The translations under genes and the position numbers were made by a program. This document shows, in pieces, positions 56,685 to 64,000 of a stretch of 64,000 nucleotides of DNA. Within the stretch, counting starts at the first letter, position 1, and the number at the start of each line of letters is the position of its first letter. The stretch lies in assembly GCF_001273775.1 (NCBI RefSeq), contig NZ_CP011801.1, forward strand, positions 1,776,001 to 1,840,000, given 5' to 3'. The notes under the pieces are model-generated. The model had not been told where the DNA came from. It was given only the letters and a program-made list of their open reading frames with translations, and ran no database searches. Source of the stretch: Nitrospira moscoviensis (GTDB taxonomy: Bacteria > Nitrospirota > Nitrospiria > Nitrospirales > Nitrospiraceae).

Positions 56685-57838
56685 ATGCCGACGAAACACA
56701 AACGCGCCACAGTGATTGGAGGCTCCTTGGCCGGCCTCTTCGCGGGTGCGCTGCTCCACCGTGGCGGCTGGGAGGTGCAGGTCTATGAGCGCTCTCCGCG
56801 AGAGCTCGAAAGCCGCGGCGGCGGCATCGTCCTGCAGCCCGAGGTAGTGGAGGTCTTTCGGCGACTCGAACTGGACCCGGATGGCCCGGCGGGTGTCTGG
56901 GCCAGGGAGCGCATCTTCCTGGATCGAGCCGGACGAATCGCGCAGCGGATGACCGTGCTGCAAAAGCAGACGTCCTGGAACGCGATCTATCGCGCTCTGC
57001 GCACCGTGTTCCCATAGACCGGTATCACCAGGGAGCCACGTTCCGTACGCTCCGGCAAACGCCTGATCACGTGCGGGCCACCATCGACGGCGTCGGCGAG
57101 GTGGAGAGCGAGCTGCTGATCAGCGCCGACGGGGGCGGCTCGGCGGTCCGCGGGGTTGTGCTGCCGGACATACGCGCTCAGTATGCCGGGTATGTGGCGT
57201 TTCGTGGCCTTGTGCCTGAAGAGCAGCTGCCTCGAGCAGCGGCCGACCTTCTTCGCGACCGGTTCACCTTCTTCGAGTACCCGCGCTCGCACATGCTCGT
57301 GTACCTGGTGGCGCGCGAGGATTTATCCGTGGCGCCCGGGTCGCGCCGCTACAACTGGGTCTGGTATCGCAATGCCGACGAGGAGACCGAGCTTGAGCCA
57401 ATGCTCACTGATCGCACCGGACTACGCCGTGAAAGCGGGGTCGCGCCGGGCATGCTGGCGCCTGAAGTCGAGCGAGTGCTACGCGAAGCCGCTCGTGAGC
57501 AGCTCCCATGGCCCATGCGCATGCTGATAGAGGCAACACGGGAGCCGTTTGTGCAGGCGATCGTGGATCTGGAAGTGCCGCGCATGGTGCATGGACGCGT
57601 GGCGCTCCTCGGGGATGCCGCATTCGTGCCGCGTCCACATACAGCCGCGAGTACGTCGAAGGCGGCCGCAAACGTGCTGGCGTTGGTCGAGGCCCTCGAA
57701 GCAGAGCCGGATGTGACCCATGCGCTGCGGAAGTGGGAGCCGGGCCAACTGCAACTCGGACGCTACTTGCGCCGCTGGGGCCAGATGCTCGGGGACCGCT
57801 CCCAGTTTCCGGATCGCGGGGAAACAGTCCAGTGGTGA
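56685..57838 (+). pseudogene. FAD-dependent monooxygenase, frameshifted
   Basis: The first frame gives an FAD-binding N-terminal part (ATVIGGSLAGLFAGALLHRG, then VYERSPRELESRGGGIVLQP) and ends at a TAG at 57015. The same protein continues in another frame with DRYHQGATFRTL, then LLISADGGGSAVRGVVLPDI, MVHGRVALLGDAAFVPRPHT, the second FAD motif. Removing two bases (TA) near 57015 would join the halves into about 384 residues, normal for class A flavin hydroxylases. Both halves are well preserved, so the break is recent or an assembly error. Confidence 0.8.
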
Positions 57839-57900
57839 GGAGAAGGGACCTGAATGTCTCGACGAGGCGCTCGACTCTGTCGAGAAAGGAGGAGGGAAAG

Positions 57901-58413
57901 ATGATGACCGGAGACAATCACGCCCATCACGAGCATGGACATCACCAGCACCACGCCATGGCGGAAGACGGCGCGTCCCTCAACCGCCTTGCGGTCTCGG
58001 CCACGGTCCATTGCTTGACCGGTTGCGCCATCGGGGAGGTATTGGGCATGGTCATCGGGACTGCGCTGGGGTGGAGCAATTGGCCGACCGTCGCGTTGGC
58101 GGTCGTGCTCGCCTTCGTGTTCGGCTACGCCCTCACGCTCTGGCCGCTGCGCCGGGCCGGGATAGCGTGGGGGACGGCGTTGGGGCTCGCCTTCGCGTCC
58201 GACACGGTGTCCATCACGATCATGGAGCTCGTGGACAACGCGGTCATGCTGGCCATCCCGGGAGCCATGGAGGCGGGGTTGACGGATTTCTTGTTCTGGG
58301 GCAGCTTGGCGGTCTCGCTGATCGTGGCGGGTGTCGCGGCCTTTCCTGTGAACCGCTGGCTCATCGCGCAAGGGAAGGGGCACGCGGTGGTCCATGCGCA
58401 CCATGGTCACTGA
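57901..58413 (+). CDS. Multi-pass membrane protein with histidine-rich ends (DUF4396-like)
   Basis: 170 residues. The N-terminus is rich in histidine (NHAHHEHGHHQHHAM) and the C-terminus ends HAVVHAHHGH. In between lie four hydrophobic segments: CAIGEVLGMVIGTALGW, VALAVVLAFVFGYALTLW, WGTALGLAFASDTVSITIM and FWGSLAVSLIVAGVAAFPV. This matches DUF4396 membrane proteins. The histidine clusters suggest metal binding, but no transport function is established. The box GGAGGAGGG precedes the ATG. The lipoprotein gene begins 9 bases later. Confidence 0.75.
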   Translation: MMTGDNHAHHEHGHHQHHAMAEDGASLNRLAVSATVHCLTGCAIGEVLGMVIGTALGWSNWPTVALAVVLAFVFGYALTLWPLRRAGIAWGTALGLAFASDTVSITIMELVDNAVMLAIPGAMEAGLTDFLFWGSLAVSLIVAGVAAFPVNRWLIAQGKGHAVVHAHHGH

Positions 58414-58422
58414 TGAGACGGA

Positions 58423-59373
58423 ATGATGAAAGGCGCGTTCATACGGACGGCGGTGATCCTGGCGGCGGCCATGATCGCGCTCGCCGCCTGCGCCCAGTTC
58501 GAGCCGCGCGACAAGCGGTTCTACTACCGCGCGCTCTGGAACTTTTCGTTGCGCGAAGATCTGGCCGAGCTGGACAGCGAATTCAACGGCGTGGATTTCG
58601 GCCATTCGAATCTGTACGAAAATTTGTTGTTGACCGGCGGCAAGGACGTGCCGGCCATCGAGGACCGCGCCCGGAAGGAGACGCTGGCGTTCATCGCGAC
58701 CAAGCCGCGACTGAATCCGAACGAAGAGGCGATCGCGCCGAATTACATGAAACTCGCCTGGCGTGCGCAGAACACCTTCGACGAGGCGCATGCGCTGCAC
58801 CGGGCGACCTACGACATCATGGTGTCCGACGAACGGGACAAGGATCGGGCTATCAAGAACGTGCTGGCCTACTACCAGGAGAGTCCGTATGCCATCACGG
58901 CCAAGCGGCTCGATCATCACCGGCTGGACCGATTTCCCTATTCCAAAACGTTCCGCGCGCGATTTCCACTCTTCAACGCGACGATCTGGGCCTACCACTA
59001 TCTGCAGGTCGCCGTGTATGACCCGCTGCAGGCCGCGCCGGATCTCGCGGCGAAGACCCGAGCGGTCCGGCCGATTCTCGGGACCTATCGCGGCTATCTG
59101 GCACGACCGCCGATCGAATGGACCTTCATGCCGCTCACCGCGGAGCTGAGCCCCGCGTTCGCCGCGCGCTATCCGGAGGTGGCCAATATCTTCGACAACC
59201 TGCACATGCTGCACGACAACATCAGCGACATCCTGGCCTCCGAACTGCTGCCGACGTGGGACGCCAAGCGGGCGGAAATCTATCGAGTCGTGAATACGTA
59301 CTACCTGGCGAGCGCCGACGCGACCAATCCGATGATCGCGACGCCGACCGCAGACCGGGAGCACCGGCATTGA
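58423..59373 (+). CDS. Lipoprotein of unknown function
   Basis: 316 residues with a clear lipoprotein signal (TAVILAAAMIALAACAQ; cleavage before C23). The mature part is helical and rich in aromatic residues: DKRFYYRALWNFSLREDLAE, LAWRAQNTFDEAHALHRATY, FPLFNATIWAYHYLQVAVYD, NIFDNLHMLHDNISDILASE. No family known to me. Its stop overlaps the start of the outer-membrane barrel gene, so the two may work together in the outer membrane. Confidence 0.7.
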   Translation: MMKGAFIRTAVILAAAMIALAACAQFEPRDKRFYYRALWNFSLREDLAELDSEFNGVDFGHSNLYENLLLTGGKDVPAIEDRARKETLAFIATKPRLNPNEEAIAPNYMKLAWRAQNTFDEAHALHRATYDIMVSDERDKDRAIKNVLAYYQESPYAITAKRLDHHRLDRFPYSKTFRARFPLFNATIWAYHYLQVAVYDPLQAAPDLAAKTRAVRPILGTYRGYLARPPIEWTFMPLTAELSPAFAARYPEVANIFDNLHMLHDNISDILASELLPTWDAKRAEIYRVVNTYYLASADATNPMIATPTADREHRH

Positions 59374-60155
59374 AGAGGGCTCCGGCGCCATGGGCCATGC
59401 CGGCGGTCCTGGTCCCGCTGTTGCTGATGCCGGCGGCGGGATCGGCGCTGGATCACGACAATCTCGATCCCAACCGGCCCATCGCCATTGAAGACGCCTA
59501 CGCGATCCCGAAAGGCGAAATCGGGGTGGAAGGCGGCGTCCGTGTCACCGATCGACGGGAAGGCCGCACACGTGTGACCTTCCAGCCGCAAATTCTGTAC
59601 GGCGCCTTCGACAACACGCAGATTGAGATCCAGGGCGATCTGTTCAGCGATGCGCCGGCGGCGATCGGCCCGAGCAAGTCCGGCGATCTCCATTTGGCTG
59701 TCCTCTACAACTTCAATACGGAAACGACCCGCCTGCCGGCCCTGGCCGTCCGCGTCGGCACGGAATTCCCGACGGGGGTGAATTCTCAGGGCGTCGATAC
59801 GCAGGTGACGGGCATCGTGACGCGCTCCTTCGGCCGCCTGCGCGCGCATCTCAACGCGGGCTATCAATTTGCGGGTGCGCCCCGCGGGCAGGAGCGGCCG
59901 GGAGCGTATCGCGTCGTGGCGGCGGTGAGCTATCCGCTCGGCTATCCGCTTCGCTTCCGCGAAACGATCATCGCGAGTGTCTACACCCGCCAGGCCGACC
60001 TGCGTGGGCGGCGCAACCATACGGGCGTCGAAGCCGGCATCCGCCATCAATTCACTTCGCGGATCGTCCTGGACGCCGGCCTGGGAACGGAATTTCTCGG
60101 CCCCGCCGATCGGATCGCCTTTCAAGGCATCGTCGGCGTGTCGGTCGGGTTTTGA
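59370..60155 (+). CDS. Outer-membrane beta-barrel protein (phenol-degradation MetA/transporter-like)
   Basis: 261 residues: signal peptide (MPAVLVPLLLMPAAGSALDH), then a strand-rich barrel: GEIGVEGGVRVTDRREGRTR, QPQILYGAFDNTQIEIQGDL, LHLAVLYNFNTETTRLPALA, RVGTEFPTGVNSQG, ending VLDAGLGTEFLGP and GIVGVSVGF with a terminal phenylalanine. The EFPTG motif is typical of barrels of the Phenol_MetA_deg type. The TTG start overlaps the lipoprotein stop (TTGA); an ATG at 59397 is the alternative. Confidence 0.7.
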   Translation: MKRAPAPWAMPAVLVPLLLMPAAGSALDHDNLDPNRPIAIEDAYAIPKGEIGVEGGVRVTDRREGRTRVTFQPQILYGAFDNTQIEIQGDLFSDAPAAIGPSKSGDLHLAVLYNFNTETTRLPALAVRVGTEFPTGVNSQGVDTQVTGIVTRSFGRLRAHLNAGYQFAGAPRGQERPGAYRVVAAVSYPLGYPLRFRETIIASVYTRQADLRGRRNHTGVEAGIRHQFTSRIVLDAGLGTEFLGPADRIAFQGIVGVSVGF

Positions 60156-60297
60156 CCTTCCCCCAGTCGCGGCGCCAGGGGTTTCCCTGGTGCCCTGCCC
60201 CGAAGACCCTGGTATAGAGAACAAGACGGCGGGAGGTCCGTGGAAGGGGTCCTTCATGCCGGGGTGAGAGAACAACCGAGAACAGAGGAGGCGCAAG

Positions 60298-60933
60298 GTG
60301 AACCGATCCGCCCTGATCGCCGTGTCCGTCCTGTTGGCCGGGCTACTCTACGGCTGTGCGAAAGACGACGTGATTCCCATTGCCCTGTCGAAGGATTTCA
60401 TGCCGGTCTCCGGCCTGCGCATGGTGATCAGCGATTTTACGGACGCGCGGGTCGATCGCCGGCGTCTGGGCACGAGACAATCCTTCTTCGGATCCGAAGA
60501 CCTCTTCCAGATCAAGGACGAGACGCCGGGCCAAGCCGTCGCCAAGGCGCTCACGAAACACCTCACGCGAAACGGATGGCCGGTGGAATATGTCCTGGCG
60601 TCGGCCCGGCAGCAGGCCGGCGATGTCGCGATTTCGGGGACGATCGTGGAGCTGTCGCTCGATTCCACCCGCGGCCTCTTCACCACCGACATCGTGGCGA
60701 AGAGCAAGCTCGCGATCCAGGCCGCGAACAAAGACGGCAGCACCCTGACCTACACCGTCAACGGCGACGGCCGCTACAACGTGTGGTGGTTCGAGGAGCA
60801 GGACGCGCAGGAACTGATGCGGGATGTGCTGGAGCACAGCTTCGATAAGTTCGTCGGCATTACGACGTTCGACGCGGCGGGGCTGCGGTTCCGGCAACCG
60901 GGCGAGCGTCCGTCCGGTGACGGCGGACGCTGA
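60298..60933 (+). CDS. YajG-like lipoprotein
   Basis: 211 residues from a GTG. The lipoprotein signal is clear (LIAVSVLLAGLLYGCAKDD, cleavage before C20). The mature part has the alternating pattern of YajG-like proteins: LRMVISDFTDARVDRRRLG, QAVAKALTKHLTRNGWPVEY, GDVAISGTIVELSLDSTRGL, AQELMRDVLEHSFDKFVG. The function is unknown; related proteins sit at the outer membrane. It follows the barrel gene by 142 bases and has a GGAGGCG box. Confidence 0.7.
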   Translation: MNRSALIAVSVLLAGLLYGCAKDDVIPIALSKDFMPVSGLRMVISDFTDARVDRRRLGTRQSFFGSEDLFQIKDETPGQAVAKALTKHLTRNGWPVEYVLASARQQAGDVAISGTIVELSLDSTRGLFTTDIVAKSKLAIQAANKDGSTLTYTVNGDGRYNVWWFEEQDAQELMRDVLEHSFDKFVGITTFDAAGLRFRQPGERPSGDGGR

Positions 60934-60963
60934 GAGCCCGCCGGCGTTCAGCGGCTCTGGTCC

Positions 60964-61833
60964 TCACGGCGGGAGCGCCACCCGGCGCAGCGCCGTCATG
61001 GGACCGTGTCGCCGCAGCGCCGCCAGCTGCGCGGGACTCTTTGCGAGCAGCGCCCCGGCGAAGCCGAGCGCATTGATCGAGACGCCCTCGAAGCATTCCT
61101 CGGATCGCGGCACCAGCAGCAGCCATTTGCGCGTCGCCAGCAGATTGTACGGCCCGGTCATCGCCTGGCTGCCGGTGCTCGCTTCCACCGACAAGCCGGC
61201 GGCGCGCAGCAGCGCCCGGTAGCAGGCATGCGCCGACGCGCCGCTGTCTTTCTCCGGATTGATCCAGTCGGCATCCATCGGGGCGCAGGCATGCCGGAAG
61301 GGCAGGCCGGGCACCGTTCCGACCGGATTTTCCATGTGCGTGAACCGCAACAACGGCTCGATCGGCAAGGGAGACAACCCCGTCTCGGCCAGCGGGACGA
61401 TCTGCAAATGTTTGTGAGCCTGACTGGCCCCGGCCTCCTGGCCGGCGTTGTAAAAGGCCAGGCCGTCGATCTCCGTCAGCGCCGCGAGGAGCGCCTCGCA
61501 ATCTTTTTGGGTGAGTTGCGCCCGCTGATCTTCGAACGCCCGTGTGACGATCAAGAGATGCGGTTCGAGGACGGAGTACTTGTTCAACAGCGCGACGTGG
61601 GTCGGGGAGATCGACGCTACGAACAGATCAGGATCGTAGGGCAGGAAGGGGTTCCGATTCGCCGGCGCCCCGCTCACTGGCTTGGCATTTGACTGCATGA
61701 CCTTGATCTGAAAGGCCACCCCATCCTGCTCGAGCACTTCGGTTATGGTATGGATGGAGTGGATCGCTCCCAGCCGGCGGGCGCGGGCCGCCCGCTCGTG
61801 CAAGGCCATCAACAGCGTGCCGGGCGTCAGCAC
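60964..61833 (-). CDS. Diadenosine tetraphosphate (Ap4A) phosphorylase / ATP adenylyltransferase
   Basis: 289 residues from a GTG. It cleaves Ap4A with phosphate to ATP and ADP (or the reverse) in the cytoplasm. The HIT-like active-site block is GASQAHKHLQIVPL near 160-173, preceded by FYNAGQEA. The N-terminal domain has LTPGTLLMALHERAARARRL and the C-terminal domain NLLATRKWLLLVPRSEECF. The start at 61833 matches where the family begins; the frame is open to 62043, and a GTG at 61986 with AGGAGG three bases before it would add 51 proline-rich residues overlapping the upstream gene. Confidence 0.85.
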   Translation of the reverse strand: MLTPGTLLMALHERAARARRLGAIHSIHTITEVLEQDGVAFQIKVMQSNAKPVSGAPANRNPFLPYDPDLFVASISPTHVALLNKYSVLEPHLLIVTRAFEDQRAQLTQKDCEALLAALTEIDGLAFYNAGQEAGASQAHKHLQIVPLAETGLSPLPIEPLLRFTHMENPVGTVPGLPFRHACAPMDADWINPEKDSGASAHACYRALLRAAGLSVEASTGSQAMTGPYNLLATRKWLLLVPRSEECFEGVSINALGFAGALLAKSPAQLAALRRHGPMTALRRVALPP

Positions 61834-61960
61834 ACGATCCTGTTCATCCGGCGGCTGCTGCGACGACGCTTGGGAAACTCTCCACGCCGGCGTCCGGTCC
61901 GCGGGAGCTGCCCCTCCCGTCGGCCGGCCTGCGCCTTCCGCCTGTCCGAGCCGCGGGCTG

Positions 61961-62293
61961 CTATTGGCCGTCTTCCCGGGCTTCACGTGCCTCCTGCCGG
62001 CCTCCGGAGTCGTTGGGTTTGACGATCTTGGTAATGCGGTCATCCGGATCCAATTCGATGCTTACTTGATCCCCCTGCGCAATGCGGTCGCCCTTCAGCA
62101 GATCGGGGTTTTCCACCGGGAGCGTCCACTTCTCGCCCTCCTTCGTGCGGAACGTCACCGTCCGCTCGGCACGATCGATGCCGATGATCGTGCTGCCGTT
62201 GAAGTTGGTGGCGGCCTCGCCGGTCTGGACCGCGGCCGCAGCCACGCCGAACGACCAGACAGCGATCACTATGAGTCGCAATAGGTTCATCAT
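61961..62293 (-). CDS. Small secreted beta-domain protein
   Basis: 110 residues with a signal peptide (LRLIVIAVWSFGVAAAAVQT) and a small strand-rich domain: STIIGIDRAERTVTFRTKEG, KWTLPVENPDLLKGDRIAQG, DQVSIELDPDDRITKIV. The plan is the same as in the protein at 37721-38023: signal peptide, strand turn with D, then G-D-x-V. GGAGG lies before two adjacent ATGs. The function is unknown. Confidence 0.6.
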   Translation of the reverse strand: MMNLLRLIVIAVWSFGVAAAAVQTGEAATNFNGSTIIGIDRAERTVTFRTKEGEKWTLPVENPDLLKGDRIAQGDQVSIELDPDDRITKIVKPNDSGGRQEAREAREDGQ

Positions 62294-62604
62294 GAAACCT
62301 CCGGGCCTGTATGGTGGTAGGGATGAAAGCCGACGAACTTACCGACGATCGCCGCAAATGTTCTGCCAGGAACGTGGAAAGACAAATCGTAACGATTGCG
62401 ACCGGTTGACCCGATCGCCGGGACGGGCACGGGCATCTTGTCCCGGCTCCGGCGGACATTCTGTCTTCCCATCGCCGGACGGGTTGACCGAGGCGGCGGC
62501 GACTTCCGATAATGCCCTCTCTGAAGGAGCTCTGTGAACATCCGGCGGCGGAAGAGCGCTACCTGAAAGACCTACGGAACAAGCAAGAGGGAAAGGCTGC
62601 ATTC

Positions 62605-62757
62605 ATGGACGATCTTGGATGGCTGCTCCTCGTCATCGGCCTCGGCTGGCTGGCGGCCGAATCGGCCCGCCGGTGGTATCGGCGCCGCGTCGCGTCCAGG
62701 CTGGCGGACCGGCTGCTCGAAGACGTCGTCAAAGGGAAGGACATGTTTCGGCGGTAG
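62605..62757 (+). CDS. Small membrane protein
   Basis: 50 residues: one membrane segment (LGWLLLVIGLGWLAAES) followed by a strongly basic stretch (RRWYRRRVASR) and a short helix (LADRLLEDVVKGKDMF). The box AGAGGGAAAGG supports the ATG at 62605; an in-frame ATG at 62512 would add 31 charged residues but has no such site. The family is unknown. Confidence 0.45.
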   Translation: MDDLGWLLLVIGLGWLAAESARRWYRRRVASRLADRLLEDVVKGKDMFRR

Positions 62758-62840
62758 GCGTCACGACTCCGGCGCCATGATGCCGGGGATATGATGCTCA
62801 GACGGCAGGCCGGCGGATGACAGCCGGCGCCGCGTGAATG

Positions 62841-63158
62841 CTACGGCGTGCTTTCCAGGAGGTCCACGAAGGCTTTCAGTCGCGACGACATCGCGGGCGC
62901 CATCCGGATAAATTCCAGTCCGCACCGGTGGTCGGCGACCCACCGCACGGCCGCCAGCTCCACCGCCACCGGCGGCATATCGTTCAGCAGAACCACTTCC
63001 AAGGACACGTACGCGGCCGCCGCCGGGAGCCGTTCGGCGGTCACGGCGCAGCCCTGGGCCGACAGATTGAGGATCGTCGCGCCGTGCCGGTCGTTTCCGA
63101 CGGCGTAGACTGCCGGAAGCTGGACGGCAAAACGCCGGCTTTGGCGAGGTCGCATCAT
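62841..63158 (-). CDS. PilZ-domain protein (single domain)
   Basis: 105 residues forming just one PilZ domain: RPRQSRRFAVQLPAVY has the RxxxR-type start, then GATILNLSAQGCAVTAERLP with N.S..G in the place of D.S..G, and VRWVADHRCGLEFIRM. It could bind c-di-GMP. It lies four bases from the stop of the GspE/PilB-type ATPase gene on the same strand, so it likely acts with a type IV pilus or type II secretion system, the classic context of PilZ proteins. Confidence 0.8.
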   Translation of the reverse strand: MMRPRQSRRFAVQLPAVYAVGNDRHGATILNLSAQGCAVTAERLPAAAAYVSLEVVLLNDMPPVAVELAAVRWVADHRCGLEFIRMAPAMSSRLKAFVDLLESTP

Positions 63159-63162
63159 TCCG

Positions 63163-64000
63163 CTACTGCATCGCCACCGCGCGGACCTGCCGATAGGAGG
63201 TGAGGCCGCGCAGGACCTTCTGGATGCCGTCCTGCAAAAGCGTCACCATTCCCTGGCGCATGGCGACGCCGACGATCTCGGCGGTCTTCGCTTTGGACTG
63301 GATCAGGCTCTTGACCTCGGGCGACCCCACCAGCAGTTCGTGGAGCGGAATGCGGCCCTTGAAGCCCGATCGGTTGCAGAACTCGCAACCTCGTCCCCGA
63401 TAGAACAGGAGGTCGGGCGTGTACGACAGGCCCATCCGGTTCCAGAACGCCGCCCCGTATCCCTGCACCAGTTCCTCGTATTCCTCCCGTGTCGGATGGT
63501 ACGGCTCCTTGCACTGTTCGCAGATCCGCTTGCACAGGCGCTTGGCGACGACGCCCAACATGGCGTCCGCGAAATTAAAGGAATCGCAGCCCATGTCCAG
63601 TAAGCGCGTGATCGTTTCGACGGCGCTGTTGGTGTGCAGCGTGCTCAGTACCAAGTGTCCCGTGAGCGACGCCTCGATGGCGATGTCCGCCGTCTCTTTA
63701 TCCCGCATCTCGCCGATCATGATGACGTCGGGGTCGGCGCGCAGAAAGGCGCGCAGGGCCGCGGAAAAGGTGAAGCCGATCTTCGGATGGACCTGCACCT
63801 GGCGCAACCCGTCCTGAGTGATTTCGATCGGATCTTCCGCCGTCCAAATTTTCCGCTCATCCGTGTTGATATGGCGCAGGAGCGCATGCAGCGTCGTGGT
63901 TTTTCCGGAGCCGGTGGGCCCGACGCACAGGATGATGCCGTGCGGCTTCTCCGCGAGCGCCTTGAGCTGGGCCAGGACGTCGGGGGGAAAGTCCATCGCT
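63163..64000 (-). CDS. Type II secretion / type IV pilus assembly ATPase, C-terminal part (5' end outside window)
   Basis: About 279 residues of a GspE/PilB-family ATPase; the frame is open to the right edge. Visible motifs: Walker A VGPTGSGKTTTLHALL, Asp box IWTAEDPIEITQDGLRQVQV, Walker B PDVIMIGEMRDKETADIAIE, His box TGHLVLSTLHTNSAVETITR, and the tetracysteine zinc region KRLCKRICEQCKEPY with RGCEFCNRSGFKGR. It drives pilus extension or pseudopilus assembly at the inner membrane. It is not PilT, because it has the zinc motif. PilB and GspE cannot be told apart from this part. Confidence 0.92.
   Translation of the reverse strand, partial: AMDFPPDVLAQLKALAEKPHGIILCVGPTGSGKTTTLHALLRHINTDERKIWTAEDPIEITQDGLRQVQVHPKIGFTFSAALRAFLRADPDVIMIGEMRDKETADIAIEASLTGHLVLSTLHTNSAVETITRLLDMGCDSFNFADAMLGVVAKRLCKRICEQCKEPYHPTREEYEELVQGYGAAFWNRMGLSYTPDLLFYRGRGCEFCNRSGFKGRIPLHELLVGSPEVKSLIQSKAKTAEIVGVAMRQGMVTLLQDGIQKVLRGLTSYRQVRAVAMQ

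Noticed and set aside
1-64000. CRISPR arrays, rRNA genes, transposases or integrases
   Set aside because: None seen: no regularly spaced repeats, no rRNA-like sequence, and no recombinase motifs in any plausible frame.

Overview
The window is a high-GC bacterial chromosome segment without rRNA, CRISPR arrays or a recognisable integrase. Its gene set fits Nitrospirota, most likely a Nitrospira-like bacterium: a PFOR/OFOR beta subunit, a sigma54-linked flagellar cluster, CusCBA metal efflux and many small secreted proteins. This is inference from gene content; no marker gene fixes the taxonomy.

Layout. (1) 1-7.3 kb: a type I restriction-modification locus in the order hsdR (3' part), a toxin-antitoxin pair, a second hsdR 3' end, hsdS, an OLD-like ATPase/TOPRIM nuclease, hsdM, and a membrane-anchored unknown plus a 41-codon proline-rich frame. 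Overlapping stop/start codons couple hsdS, the nuclease gene and hsdM. (2) 7.2-10.6 kb: small defence or toxin-antitoxin modules, many decayed (DUF433 tail, MNT/HEPN with a frameshifted HEPN, a deleted nucleotidyltransferase, a repeated module junction). (3) 10.6-19.3 kb: PilZ protein, secreted protein, MlaC-like protein, outer-membrane barrel, tRNA-Thr(UGU), a 1002-residue DUF748/AsmA-like protein, and an oxidoreductase locus whose alpha gene is internally deleted while beta is intact. (4) 19.7-33.7 kb: an NtrC-type regulator, a TPR protein, a FleS/FleR-like kinase/regulator pair, then flgB-flgC-fliE-fliF-fliG-(receiver::fliH)-fliI-fliJ-motE-like, with a strong sigma54 promoter match before flgB. 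(5) 34-46 kb: HrpB helicase, pyrophosphatase, an ECF sigma factor with a cysteine-rich tail, and a Cus-type RND efflux operon. (6) 46-50 kb: a YHS::alpha-glucan phosphorylase fusion, a broken P-type ATPase, and a MerR regulator with a cysteine-rich thioredoxin-like protein. (7) 50-55.5 kb: a mostly minus-strand accessory block with a nuclease, an MNT protein, a TPR-HEPN (LA2681-like) protein, a PD-(D/E)XK-like protein and a candidate integron attC site. (8) 55.6-64 kb: HxlR regulator, FrnE-like DsbA protein, frameshifted FAD monooxygenase, envelope proteins, Ap4A phosphorylase, PilZ protein and the end of a GspE/PilB ATPase that runs off the right edge.

The main coherent systems are the flagellar basal-body/export operon under sigma54 control, the metal-efflux cluster with its likely metal-responsive sigma factor, and the composite restriction locus. 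The points most worth follow-up are the receiver-FliH fusion, the YHS-phosphorylase fusion, the OLD nuclease inside the hsd operon, the duplicated hsdR tail around a toxin-antitoxin pair, and the cassette-like boundaries around the TPR-HEPN gene.
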